Assembly: GCA_038228695.1 (NCBI GenBank)
Contig: JBBRPA010000013.1
Location: 6,836-70,835 of the forward strand
Length of the DNA stretch: 64,000 nucleotides
Direction of reading: 5' to 3'
Source of the DNA: DASVRZ01 sp038228695
GTDB lineage: Bacteria; Verrucomicrobiota; Verrucomicrobiia; Chthoniobacterales; DASVRZ01
In this document: one piece after another, positions 17,674-27,404 of the stretch
Numbering within the stretch: the first letter of the stretch is position 1
How the letters are laid out: every line of letters starts with the position of its first letter
Position numbers and translations under genes: made by a program
Notes under the pieces: generated by a model
What the model was told of the DNA's origin: nothing
What the model saw: the letters and a program-made list of their open reading frames with translations, nothing else
Database searches by the model: none

Positions 17674-17688
17674 TAAAATTGCATTTTA
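17674..17688. repeat. AT-rich inverted repeat before the DUF4143 ATPase gene
   Basis: TAAAAT-TGC-ATTTTA forms a perfect 6-bp inverted repeat, and a further TTAAAAT copy follows at 17690-17696. It sits in the 91-base gap between hsdS and the ATPase gene, in the only strongly AT-rich patch of the locus. It may be an operator or part of a promoter for the ATPase and hsdR genes. There is no U-tract suited to a terminator. Confidence 0.35.
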
Positions 17689-17736
17689 GTTAAAATACAC
17701 TTTGCTTATTTGCTCTTTTTTATTCACTTTTCGTCC

Positions 17737-19179
17737 ATGCTGAGCACGAAATCAGACCTCTTGGGTGTCTTGCGTCAGTTCAACCCGTGGTGGCGTGGCG
17801 AGCGCCAGAGTGGCTTGCCCGACTGGAAACGGGCAGCGTTTGGTGAAGTGAAGCAGTGGGTGCAAAATCCACCCGCGCCGCGTGCCGTGCTACTGAGCGG
17901 AGCGCGGCAGATCGGCAAGACCACTTTGCTGCTCCAGACCATCGAGAGTCTGCTGGAAGAGGGCGTGCCGCCGGGACAGATTCTGTATGCGACCTTCGAC
18001 CATCCTCTGCTCAAGCTGGCAGGTCTGGATGGGTTAATGGATCTGTGGAGGGAAGTGGAGCCGGCGCAAGCGGGGCCGGAATACGTGTTTCTGGATGAAA
18101 TCCAATACACCAAGGACTGGCAAACCTGGCTCAAGCATCAGGTGGATTTTCAAAAACAACGTCGCATTGCGGTGACGGGGTCGGCCACGCCACTGGTGAC
18201 CGAAGGGCAGGAAAGTGGCACCGGACGGTGGCACACGGTGCGTCTGGCGACGCTTTCGTTTTACGAATACCTGCAAATAAAAAAAGTGGCGGCGCCTGAT
18301 TTGCCCGAAGTCGGATCGCTGCAAAAACTGCGGTCCTGGAGCGCGGCGGATTTCGGACGCACGGCCGCGGCGGCGAAGCCATTGACGGGACATTTTCATG
18401 ATTATCTGCTGCGCGGCGGCTTCCCGCAGTGTGCGCTGGTGGATGGCGTGGTAGCGGCGCAAAAACTCTTGCGCGAGGACATCGTGGACAAGGTGCTCAA
18501 ACGCGACATGACCGCACTCTACGGTGTGCGGCGGGTGCTGGAATTGGAGCAGACCTTTCTCTACCTGTGCCTCCATGACGGCGGACTTCTCGACATGACG
18601 GAACTGGGAAAAAATCTCCAAGTGAAAAAACCGACCGCTACCAACTACATCACACTGCTGGAAGCGGCGCACCTCATCCACCGGCTGCCGCCCTTCGGCT
18701 ACGGAAAGGAAATTCTACGCGGTCGATCCAAAGTCTATCTAGCAGATGCCGCCATCGCTCCAAGCGTGCTGTTGAAAGGGAAGTCGATGTTAGAAGACTC
18801 GGTGGCGATGGGAGCGGCGGTGGAGACGGCGTTTTTCAAACACGTCTTCACGCGCTATTACCAACAGAGTGTGGGCTTCTCCTACTGGCGCGGCAAAAAA
18901 GACCAGGAGGTGGACATCATCGCCGAGGTGGAAGGACGACTGGTGCCCTTCGAAGTCAAATACCGGAACCAAGCCACGGGTTGGGCGGAACTAAAAGGCA
19001 TGGTGGAATTCTGCCGCGAGCGAAAGGTGTCGCTTGGTTACGTGGTGACGAAGGAGTCCGAAGACTTTGGGATCATGGAACGGGAGATGGAGCCCGGCGT
19101 CATGCTCCAGTTGGTTAAAATCCCAGCACCGCTGGCGTGTTATTGGTTGGGAAAAACAGAAATCACCGCACAATCTTAG
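17737..19179 (+). CDS. AAA ATPase with DUF4143 (PD-(D/E)XK-like) C-terminal domain
   Basis: A 480-residue protein. LLSGARQIGKTTLLL (about 50-64) is Walker A and YVFLDEIQYTKDWQ (about 114-127) Walker B. A winged-helix region follows (MTELGKNLQVKKPTATNYI, about 287-305). The C-terminal DUF4143 domain has QEVDIIAEVEGRLVPFEVKY (about 389-408), a D...E-x-K nuclease-like core. Members are common in accessory regions and their function is poorly known. Here it lies between hsdS and hsdR, seven bases before hsdR, so it is probably coexpressed with the restriction enzyme. An in-frame ATG 27 bases upstream is an alternative start; neither has a clear ribosome-binding site. Confidence 0.88.
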   Translation: MLSTKSDLLGVLRQFNPWWRGERQSGLPDWKRAAFGEVKQWVQNPPAPRAVLLSGARQIGKTTLLLQTIESLLEEGVPPGQILYATFDHPLLKLAGLDGLMDLWREVEPAQAGPEYVFLDEIQYTKDWQTWLKHQVDFQKQRRIAVTGSATPLVTEGQESGTGRWHTVRLATLSFYEYLQIKKVAAPDLPEVGSLQKLRSWSAADFGRTAAAAKPLTGHFHDYLLRGGFPQCALVDGVVAAQKLLREDIVDKVLKRDMTALYGVRRVLELEQTFLYLCLHDGGLLDMTELGKNLQVKKPTATNYITLLEAAHLIHRLPPFGYGKEILRGRSKVYLADAAIAPSVLLKGKSMLEDSVAMGAAVETAFFKHVFTRYYQQSVGFSYWRGKKDQEVDIIAEVEGRLVPFEVKYRNQATGWAELKGMVEFCRERKVSLGYVVTKESEDFGIMEREMEPGVMLQLVKIPAPLACYWLGKTEITAQS

Positions 19180-19186
19180 CAAGACC

Positions 19187-22100
19187 ATGATCACTGACAT
19201 CAACAGCGAAGACCGCTTGGTGCAGACGACATTCGCGCGCCACTTGGAGGACGTGCTCGGCTGGGATAGCGTCTATGCCCACAACGAGGAAACCTTTGGG
19301 CCGAATGGAACCTTGGGCCGTGCCACTGAGCGCGATGTGATGCTAGTGCGCGACCTGCGAGCCGCGGTGCAACGCCTTAATCCTAACCTGCCCGAATCCG
19401 TCCGCGAGCAGGCGGTCGAGAAAATGACGCGGGTGGACTTCGCCCGCTCGCTTATTCAGCAAAACAAGGAATTCCACGACTTCATCCGCAACGGAGTTCC
19501 AGTCGAATGGCGCGACGCCGCTGGTCAGACTCGCCACGCCCGGGCGCGAGTGATGGATTTTCGCCATGCGGACAACAACCGATTCCTAGCGGTGCGCGAA
19601 CTAAAGATCCAAGGGCTGCGTGTGCCACACTACAACCGCCGCGCCGACGTTGTGTGCTTCGTCAACGGATTGCCTCTGGTCTTCATCGAACTCAAGGCGG
19701 TCTATCTAAACATGCGGGCCGGCTTCGACAACAACCTCACCGACTACCTGAGCGAGACGAGCATTAACCATGCTTTCCACCACAACGCATTTCTGATTGT
19801 TAGCAACGGGAATCACGCCCGCTACGGATCGATCACCAGTAAGTGGGAGCATTTCGCGGAATGGAAGCGAAACGACGAGAAAGAAAAAGGCAATGTGGAC
19901 GCCGAGGTGCTACTCGACGGAATGTTAGCTAAGAATCGCCTCGTGGACTTGGTGGAAAATTTCATTTTATTTGACGACAGTCGTCCCGGCGGCACACGGA
20001 AGATCGTTGCCAGGAATCATCAGGTGCTCGGGGTCAACGAGGCCGTCGCCTCCGTGGTGCGGCAGGAGGAATTGAAACTGGCATTTCCGGCCAACAAACG
20101 CATCATCCGCTACATCGCGCAGGAAACCATTTTGGACCGGGTCGCTGAGGAACCTCCGCCGGAATCGCAGGAGGCCAAGGACCGCCTCAGACTGTTGGAC
20201 GCTCCCGATGAACTGCCTCTGGTGCAACGCGCCCACCCCGACCTCGGACGGCTCGGCGTTTTTTGGCACACCCAGGGCAGCGGCAAGTCCTACTCGATGG
20301 TTATGTTTACGGAAAAAGTCCGGAGGCATGTGCCTGGCAATCACACCTTTGTCATCATGACCGATCGCGAGGATCTCGATGATCAAATCTGGCGGACGTT
20401 CACCGGTTGCGGAATGGTGGAACCCAAGACGACGCCTCGTGCCGGTTCCGGACGGGAACTTAAGGCGGCCCTGCAAGGGAACCACAGCTTCGTCTTCACG
20501 CTCATCCATAAGTTCAACCAACCCGTTGATGAAAAAGATCCCTACAGCGAGCGCGACGACATTATTGTCATCTCCGACGAGGCGCACCGGACGCAGGCGG
20601 GAAAGTTCGCCCGAAACATGCGGCTGGCGTTGCCAAATGCATCGTTCCTCGGCTTCACCGGCACTCCGCTTTTCAAATACGATCATCTCACGAAGCGAAT
20701 ATTCGGCGGTTACATTTCGCAATATGACTTCAAGCGGTCGGAGGAAGACAATAGCACGGTGAAGTTAGTTTATGAGAATCGCGGCGAGAAACTCGGCGTT
20801 GCCCGGCTAGATTTGAATGATCGCATCGCTGAGAAAATCGACCAAGCCGGATTGGACGCCGAACAAGAGGCTTTGTTAGAAAAACTGCTGGGGCAGGACT
20901 ACGAAGTCGTCACGGCCCGAGACCGCCTCAACAAAGTGGCGGTGGACTTTGTGGATCACTGCGCTGCCCGTTGGGAGTGCGGTAAATCCCTGCTGGTATG
21001 CATCGACAAGATTACTTGTGGCAGAATGTGGAAACGCGTGAAGCGACTGTGGAAACGCAAACAAGCCATCGTCGTTGCGGAGATCGCTCGAAAGGAAATC
21101 GCGCTTAAGTCAATGCTAGACCTAGATCAGCGAGAAACGGCAGTAAACGAGCTTGACTGGCTAAAGCAGCAAGCGGCGTGGATGGAAAACACCATCATCG
21201 AAATCATTATCAGCGAAGCACAAAACGAGGTGCGCGATTTTGCTAAGTGGGGAATCAATATCGTCCCGCGTCGCATGGTGATGAAGAACGGCTTCGAGAC
21301 GGAAGACGGCAAACGACTGAACGTGGAGGACGCCTTCAAGAACGACCAGCACCCGTTTCGTATCGCCATCGTTTGCGCCATGTGGCTGACCGGATTCGAT
21401 GTCGAGTGTCTGCAAACACTCTATATCGACAAGCCGCTGAAAGCCCACACGCTCATGCAGGCGATTGCTCGCGCAAACCGCATTTACCCCGGCAAGGATT
21501 GTGGCGTGATTGTGGACTACAACGGAATGCTCAAGAGTCTGCGTTCGGCTCTGGCCCAATACGCGGTAGGAGATGGGGCCGACGAACAGCCCGACCCGGC
21601 CATTCCTTTGGAAAAGTATGTGCCCGGCCTCGTCGAGGCCATTGAGGAGGCCGAAAGCCATTTGATCGGCTTGGGGTTTGATCCCGAACGGCTGGTCGGC
21701 GCCACGGGATTTGCCAAGATTGCAGCGTTGCGGGATGCCGTCGATGCGCTCTACACGTCGGATAAGGATAAGCGGCGCTATCAGATTGCAGCTCGGGAAG
21801 TCTTTTCCCGAATGAAGACTTTAATGCTAGAGCCTTCGGTTCGGCCCTATTACATCCGTCACGATAATATCGAAGCCATCTACAAAAAACTGGATGAGCG
21901 CCGCGACACGGCAGATGTCACCGATGTTTTGAAAGAACTGCACAATATCGTCAACGAAGCGATTCGTTCCCAATCACCCGGAAAAGACCAAGCTGAGGGA
22001 CTAAAGGTTGACCTCAGCCAAATCGATTTCGAGAAGCTGCAGGAGGAATTTGCGAAAAAAGTTAAGCGGAAGCGAAAGGCATTGCAGGACATTCGGGATA

Positions 22101-22597
22101 TGGTCGAAGAAAAATTGGCGAGGATGCTCGCTGCCAACCCGATGCGGATGGACTTCTACAAGAAGTATCAGGAGATCATCGCGGACTATAACCGGGAAAA
22201 GGACCGCGCCACCGTGGAAGAAACTTTTGCCAGAGTCATGAAACTCGTGGCGGAAATGGACTACGAAACGCAACGGCATGTCCGCGAAGGATTGACTGAG
22301 GAAGAGCTAGCGTTCTTCGATCTTCTAACAAAGGAAAACATATCGAAGGCTGACCGGGAGCGCGTGAAGCAAGCTAGTAAAGGGCTTCTAGCCACACTCC
22401 AAAAGCAGTTGGCCTCGATGCCGGCATGGACCCAAAACGCGACGACGCAGGCCGACGTGAAAGTGCTCATCCTCGATACGCTCTACCAGTCGTTGCCGCG
22501 CCCGCCATTCACCGATGAAGAAGCCGATGCGTTGGCTGAGAAGCTCTACGGTTTCGTATGGCAACAAAGCGGGCAGGGGCAACTCATCGCGGCGTGA
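19187..22597 (+). CDS. hsdR: Type I restriction endonuclease motor subunit
   Basis: A 1136-residue HsdR. The N-terminal nuclease domain contains RRADVVCFVNGLPLVFIELK (about 150-170), the D...E-x-K PD-(D/E)XK site. The SF2 motor has FWHTQGSGKSYSMV (Walker A, about 358-371), VISDEAHRTQAGKF (about 462-475), FTGTPLF and, in the second RecA lobe, MQAIARANRIYPGK. A helical C-terminus follows for HsdM/S docking. It translocates DNA and cleaves unmodified molecules. The ATG at 19187, seven bases after the ATPase stop, is chosen; the frame is open further upstream inside the ATPase gene but is not protein-like there. No disruption is seen, so the system looks complete. Confidence 0.95.
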   Translation: MITDINSEDRLVQTTFARHLEDVLGWDSVYAHNEETFGPNGTLGRATERDVMLVRDLRAAVQRLNPNLPESVREQAVEKMTRVDFARSLIQQNKEFHDFIRNGVPVEWRDAAGQTRHARARVMDFRHADNNRFLAVRELKIQGLRVPHYNRRADVVCFVNGLPLVFIELKAVYLNMRAGFDNNLTDYLSETSINHAFHHNAFLIVSNGNHARYGSITSKWEHFAEWKRNDEKEKGNVDAEVLLDGMLAKNRLVDLVENFILFDDSRPGGTRKIVARNHQVLGVNEAVASVVRQEELKLAFPANKRIIRYIAQETILDRVAEEPPPESQEAKDRLRLLDAPDELPLVQRAHPDLGRLGVFWHTQGSGKSYSMVMFTEKVRRHVPGNHTFVIMTDREDLDDQIWRTFTGCGMVEPKTTPRAGSGRELKAALQGNHSFVFTLIHKFNQPVDEKDPYSERDDIIVISDEAHRTQAGKFARNMRLALPNASFLGFTGTPLFKYDHLTKRIFGGYISQYDFKRSEEDNSTVKLVYENRGEKLGVARLDLNDRIAEKIDQAGLDAEQEALLEKLLGQDYEVVTARDRLNKVAVDFVDHCAARWECGKSLLVCIDKITCGRMWKRVKRLWKRKQAIVVAEIARKEIALKSMLDLDQRETAVNELDWLKQQAAWMENTIIEIIISEAQNEVRDFAKWGINIVPRRMVMKNGFETEDGKRLNVEDAFKNDQHPFRIAIVCAMWLTGFDVECLQTLYIDKPLKAHTLMQAIARANRIYPGKDCGVIVDYNGMLKSLRSALAQYAVGDGADEQPDPAIPLEKYVPGLVEAIEEAESHLIGLGFDPERLVGATGFAKIAALRDAVDALYTSDKDKRRYQIAAREVFSRMKTLMLEPSVRPYYIRHDNIEAIYKKLDERRDTADVTDVLKELHNIVNEAIRSQSPGKDQAEGLKVDLSQIDFEKLQEEFAKKVKRKRKALQDIRDMVEEKLARMLAANPMRMDFYKKYQEIIADYNREKDRATVEETFARVMKLVAEMDYETQRHVREGLTEEELAFFDLLTKENISKADRERVKQASKGLLATLQKQLASMPAWTQNATTQADVKVLILDTLYQSLPRPPFTDEEADALAEKLYGFVWQQSGQGQLIAA

Positions 22598-22651
22598 TAG
22601 CCGCATCAATTGGAAACGAACGGCTAGATACAGCGAGAACGCAGCGGTCGC

Positions 22652-25600
22652 CTACGGCTTTGCAAGCTCGGCGACGGGCGCTTCAACCGCCGGTTTGGGC
22701 GGTGCTGCGATCGGGCTGACTTTCCAGAATTTCGCTAGATGACCGGGCCAGTCGGCGAGAATTTCCCAGGCGCGTTGGCTTTCGGTTTCCTCGAGGTGAC
22801 GGTAGATCAAGCTCTGGATGAAGGTGATTTCGGCCGGTTCGGACAGGCGCTCGTGCTTGATCAATTCCGGATTGTAGCGGCCCGGGAACTGGTCGTGCTG
22901 ATCGAGCACGTAAGCCACGCCGCCGGTCATGCCCGCGCCGAAGTTTTTGCCCGTGCCGCCGAGGATGATGACGGTGCCGTTAGTCATGTATTCGCAGCCG
23001 TGATCGCCGATGCCTTCGACGACCGCGATGCCGCCGGAGTTGCGCACCGCGAAACGTTCTCCAGCGCGGCCGTTGACGAATAAATGTCCGCCGCTCGCTC
23101 CGTAAAGCACGGTGTTGCCGACGATGACGTTGTCCTGTGGGATAAATCCGCGTTTGGCGGGCGGGCGGACGATAATCTCGCCGCCGCTCATGCCTTTGCC
23201 GACGTAATCGTTAGCTTCGCCGGTGAGAACCATGCGAATGCCTGGGCTGAGAAACGCGCCGAGGCTCTGGCCTGCGGTGCCGGTCAGTTTGAGTTCGATT
23301 GTGCCCTCGGGTAAACCTTCCTCGCCGTATTGGTAGCCGAGTTCGCCCGAGACTCGCGTGCCCACGCTGCGGTTGATATTTTTCACCTTGTAAGTGAGCG
23401 AGACGGACTGGCCGTCGGTGATCGCATCCTTGGCATCCTGCAAAATAATATCATCAAGCGGACGTTCCGCCGGGCCTTCGTTGCGCTCGCGAGTGGCGTG
23501 GCGCGGGGCGGAAGGATCATCCCCACTCACGTCGGTGAGTAGCGGAGAAAGATCGAGCAGGTTGGCCTTCGGATGACCGGGGATTTCCTTTTGCGCGAGC
23601 AAGTCGGTGCGACCGATCATTTCATTGACCGTGCGAACGCCGAGCGCCGCCATCATTTCGCGCATCTCTTCCGCGACGGCGTTGAAGAAGGCGATGATGT
23701 TTTCCGGTTTGCCCTTGAATTTGGCGCGGAGTTTTTCGTCCTGTGTGGCCACGCCCACTGGGCAGGTGTTGACGTGGCACTGGCGCACGTAAACGCAGCC
23801 GGCGGCAATGAGTGCGGCGGTGCCAAAGTTAAATTCCTCGGCTCCTAACAATGCCGCGTAAATAAGATCCTCGCCGGTGCGCATACCGCCGTCGGTCCGG
23901 AGTGTAACGCGGTTGCGGAGTCCGTTGAGCATGAGGACTTGGTGCGTTTCGGCGACGCCGAGTTCCCAAGCGCTGCCGCAATGTTTCACCGAGCTGAGCG
24001 GCGACGCGCCCGTGCCGCCTTCGTGGCCGCTGACGAGAATGATGTCCGCGTGGGCTTTAGCTACGCCCGCGGCAATTGTTCCGACGCCCGCTTCGGCGAC
24101 GAGTTTCACGCAGATCCGGGCGCGGCTGTTGACCTGCTTAAGATCGTGAATGAGCTGGGCTAGATCTTCGATCGAGTAGATGTCGTGGTGCGGCGGCGGA
24201 GAAATTAGGGTCACGCCAACGACCGTTTTCCGGAGCCGAGCAATCGTGGTGGTGACCTTATGCCCGGGAAGCTGGCCACCTTCGCCGGGTTTGGCTCCCT
24301 GGGCCATTTTGATTTCGATTTCCTTGGCGCTGGCGAGGTAGGCAGCGTTGACGCCGAAACGTCCGGCGGCCACTTGTTTGATCGCGCTGTTGGCGAGATC
24401 GCCATTGGGTCGGCGAGTGAACCGCTCAGGGTCCTCCCCGCCTTCGCCGGAGTTCGATTTGCCACCGATCGCGTTCATAGCGATGGCGAGACATTCGTGG
24501 GCCTCGGGGCTGAGTGCTCCGAGCGACATGCCCGCGGTCGTGAAACGGCGACGGATTTCCTCGATCGGCTCGACCTCGTCGATGGGAATGGGCCCCGATT
24601 TGGCAGGAACAAACGCGAGCAAGTTGCGCAAGGAATGCGGCGACGAGGCCAGCACGGCTTGGACGTAGGCTTTGTAATCGTCGGCGTTGCCGGTCTTGAC
24701 GAAGGTGTGGAAATTTTTGATCACTGGCGGATTAACGGCGTGCGTTTCCCCGTTGCGACGGAATCGGTAGAAACCCGGGTCACCGAGCGCGGGTTCTTTG
24801 GCCGGTTCTTTGGCCGGTTCTTGCGGAACCGCTTCGCCAAAGGCGAGTTGATGCCGCGTAATGCTCTCCTGCGCAATTTCGGGGAACCCAATTCCTTTCA
24901 CCTGCGAGGAAGTGCCTTTGAAACATTTGCCGATCACGTCCTCTGCGATGCCAATGGCTTCGAAAGTCTGCGCGCCACGGTAGGAACTGACCACCGAGAT
25001 GCCCATTTTCGACATGATTTTGAGCAACCCTTTGTCGAGCGCCGATTGGTAATTGAGAACGGCTTTGGGGTATTCCGGCATGGCACCGGGCGCGGCTTTT
25101 TCGATAATTTCCCGCAGGGTTTCGAAGCCGAGATACGGGTTAACCGAACTCGCGCCGTAGCCAATCAGGCAGGCGACTTGATGCACGTCGCGCGCCTCGC
25201 CCGTTTCGCAAATGATGCTGGCCCGCATCCGTTTTCCTGCGGCGGTGAGGTGATGGTGAATCGCACCAACCGCTAGCAGCATAGGCACACCGATGTGCTG
25301 TGCATCGACCGCGCGATCGGAGAGGTTAATGATCCGGGCTCCCGCATCGACGGCGGTCTCCGCTTCGGCGCAAAGACGAATAATCGCCTGCTCCAAACCA
25401 CCAACGCCCTCGCTGGCGGGCCAAGTCGCGGAAAGAGTGATGAGTTTAAACTCCGGATCGGTCAGTTTCTTCAATGTCTCCAACTCGTGATCGAGCAAGA
25501 TCGGCGACGAAGATTCTACCAATTTCGCGTGCTCCGGCGTCTCGCCGAAAAGATTTTTGCGCCAGCCCAGAATGGTGGCCAGGGACATAACGAGTTTTTC

Positions 25601-27229
25601 GCGAATCGGATCGATCGGCGGGTTGGTCACCTGTGCGAAAAGTTGGCTGAAATAGGTGTAAAGCAGGCGGGGCTGCAACGAGAGAACTGCCAAAGGCGTG
25701 TCGTCACCCATCGAGCCGATGCCCTCCGCGCCGTCCTTGAGCATCGGTTTGATGATGAAATCCAACTCCTCCGAAGTGTAGCCGAAGGAGATCTGTTTTT
25801 GCGTGAGCGAGAGAATGTCGAGGTCGCCGTCTGGAGCGGTCACCGGACCCTTGGCGAGCTGATTGAGGTTAACGAGGTTGTCCTTGATCCACTGTCCGTA
25901 GGGCTGGAGCACAGAAAGTTCAGCCTGAATGTCGGCCTCGCGGAGGAGACGACCGGCGACCGTGTCGATTGCGAGCATTTCGCCCGGGGCCAAGCGGCCT
26001 TTTTCGATTACGTTCGCGTCGTCAATGTCGGCGCAACCGACCTCGGAACCGAGATGGAAAACTTGGTCTTTGGTGATTTTGTAACGCGCCGGACGAAGTC
26101 CATTGCGATCGAGGCTCGCGCCGACCGTCAGGCCATCGGTAAAAACGAGGGCAGCCGGGCCATCCCACGGCTCGTTCAGGCAGCGGTGATACTGATAAAA
26201 CGCGGTCATTTCCGGCGTCATTTCCGGTTCGCTCCGCCAAGCGGGTGGCACGAGCATTTTCATCACATGAAGCAGGCTGCGTCCGGAGTGGACGAGCACC
26301 TCAAGCGCATTATCGAGGCTGGCCGAATCGCTTCCACCGGGCTGAATGATCGGTTTGAGCAGATCGATGTCGTTGCCCCAGAATTCGGCGCTCAACTCGG
26401 ATTCGCGAGCCCGCATCCAGTTGCGGTTACCGCGGACGGTGTTGATTTCGCCGTTGTGCGCGAGCATGCGGAACGGTTGCCCGAGAGCCCAAGTCGGAAA
26501 AGTGTTCGTGCTGTATCGTTGATGATAAACGCAGATCGTGGTCTCGTAATCCGGGTCGGAAAGATCTTTGAAAAATTTCTCCAGCGAAGGCGAGATGAGC
26601 AGTCCTTTGTAGGAAATGGTCCGCGACGAAAACGAAGGAATGTAGAAATTCTTGATCTCATCCCGGGCGGCGACTTTTTCAATCTCGTTCCGAGCCAGAA
26701 AGAGCTGGCGCTCAAACTCCTCGGCATCCATGTCCGCCGGGCGGCCGAGCATGACGTGTTCGATTTGCGGCAGGCTGCTCGCGGCCTTGCTTCCGAGCAC
26801 ATTTTCGTTGATCGGGACGTCGCGCCAGCCGAACAGGAACAGCTCCCGCTTCGCCGCCACTTCCTCGATAATGGCCCGGGCGCGCTCTTGCTGATAGGCA
26901 TTGTCGTGCGGGAAAAATATCACACCCACACCAAGGTCCCCGTCTTTGTAGAGTTGATGCCCCAACTTCGAGAGTTCGCGTCGGAACAATTTGTAGGGAA
27001 TCTGGGTGAGCACTCCCGCGCCGTCGCCAGTTTTTTCATCGGCATCGACCGCGCCACGGTGGGCCAGACGGCAAATGGAGGTCAATCCATGGCGCAAAAT
27101 CGAGTTGGAACGTTTTCCATCGATCGCTGCGATCAAGCCCACGCCACAGGCGTCGTGCTCGTTTTCAGGTTGATACATCGAGCCAGAGTGGGCGTTGGCA
27201 ACGTCGAAGGCAGTTTGGTCTAGTCTCAT
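22652..27229 (-). CDS. gltB: Glutamate synthase large subunit
   Basis: A 1525-residue protein. HDACGVGLIAAIDG places the N-terminal Ntn nucleophile at Cys28 after a 27-residue propeptide, followed by the class II glutaminase domain. The FMN-binding synthase domain has ISPPPHHDIYSIEDL and VSGHEGGTGASPLSS, and CVYVRQCHVNTCPVGVATQ (about 1145-1165) carries the 3Fe-4S cysteines. A C-terminal GXGXG beta-helix ends it. It transfers the glutamine amide to 2-oxoglutarate. Residues about 801-813 contain a duplicated EPAK linker from a 12-bp tandem repeat. No gltD is nearby. An Lrp-type gene is divergent from it and is the likely regulator. The start at 27229 is preferred because the upstream in-frame codons are not protein-like. 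Confidence 0.95.
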   Translation of the reverse strand: MRLDQTAFDVANAHSGSMYQPENEHDACGVGLIAAIDGKRSNSILRHGLTSICRLAHRGAVDADEKTGDGAGVLTQIPYKLFRRELSKLGHQLYKDGDLGVGVIFFPHDNAYQQERARAIIEEVAAKRELFLFGWRDVPINENVLGSKAASSLPQIEHVMLGRPADMDAEEFERQLFLARNEIEKVAARDEIKNFYIPSFSSRTISYKGLLISPSLEKFFKDLSDPDYETTICVYHQRYSTNTFPTWALGQPFRMLAHNGEINTVRGNRNWMRARESELSAEFWGNDIDLLKPIIQPGGSDSASLDNALEVLVHSGRSLLHVMKMLVPPAWRSEPEMTPEMTAFYQYHRCLNEPWDGPAALVFTDGLTVGASLDRNGLRPARYKITKDQVFHLGSEVGCADIDDANVIEKGRLAPGEMLAIDTVAGRLLREADIQAELSVLQPYGQWIKDNLVNLNQLAKGPVTAPDGDLDILSLTQKQISFGYTSEELDFIIKPMLKDGAEGIGSMGDDTPLAVLSLQPRLLYTYFSQLFAQVTNPPIDPIREKLVMSLATILGWRKNLFGETPEHAKLVESSSPILLDHELETLKKLTDPEFKLITLSATWPASEGVGGLEQAIIRLCAEAETAVDAGARIINLSDRAVDAQHIGVPMLLAVGAIHHHLTAAGKRMRASIICETGEARDVHQVACLIGYGASSVNPYLGFETLREIIEKAAPGAMPEYPKAVLNYQSALDKGLLKIMSKMGISVVSSYRGAQTFEAIGIAEDVIGKCFKGTSSQVKGIGFPEIAQESITRHQLAFGEAVPQEPAKEPAKEPALGDPGFYRFRRNGETHAVNPPVIKNFHTFVKTGNADDYKAYVQAVLASSPHSLRNLLAFVPAKSGPIPIDEVEPIEEIRRRFTTAGMSLGALSPEAHECLAIAMNAIGGKSNSGEGGEDPERFTRRPNGDLANSAIKQVAAGRFGVNAAYLASAKEIEIKMAQGAKPGEGGQLPGHKVTTTIARLRKTVVGVTLISPPPHHDIYSIEDLAQLIHDLKQVNSRARICVKLVAEAGVGTIAAGVAKAHADIILVSGHEGGTGASPLSSVKHCGSAWELGVAETHQVLMLNGLRNRVTLRTDGGMRTGEDLIYAALLGAEEFNFGTAALIAAGCVYVRQCHVNTCPVGVATQDEKLRAKFKGKPENIIAFFNAVAEEMREMMAALGVRTVNEMIGRTDLLAQKEIPGHPKANLLDLSPLLTDVSGDDPSAPRHATRERNEGPAERPLDDIILQDAKDAITDGQSVSLTYKVKNINRSVGTRVSGELGYQYGEEGLPEGTIELKLTGTAGQSLGAFLSPGIRMVLTGEANDYVGKGMSGGEIIVRPPAKRGFIPQDNVIVGNTVLYGASGGHLFVNGRAGERFAVRNSGGIAVVEGIGDHGCEYMTNGTVIILGGTGKNFGAGMTGGVAYVLDQHDQFPGRYNPELIKHERLSEPAEITFIQSLIYRHLEETESQRAWEILADWPGHLAKFWKVSPIAAPPKPAVEAPVAELAKP

Positions 27230-27404
27230 GGTGGTCGAGGATTGGTTGGAGCGGGAGTTTAATTGATACTCCCAAGGGCTGACAACCGGAAATTTCGTTG
27301 AAAGCAAACTTTTTTGTCGGGATGAATTCTTTTTTTGTCCAAAAACAATCGTTTCCAACGTTTTCTGCTTGTTTTTCGCCATTTCGATAGAATTATTTGT
27401 CCAG

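Noticed and set aside
22598..22626. TAGCCG...CGGCTA inverted repeat between hsdR and gltB
   Set aside because: A 6-bp stem with a 17-base loop and no T-run; too weak to call a terminator.
25295..27223. Long open frame of over 600 codons opposite gltB
   Set aside because: It lies entirely antisense to the conserved gltB frame and has no recognisable motifs; long antisense frames are common in GC-rich genes.
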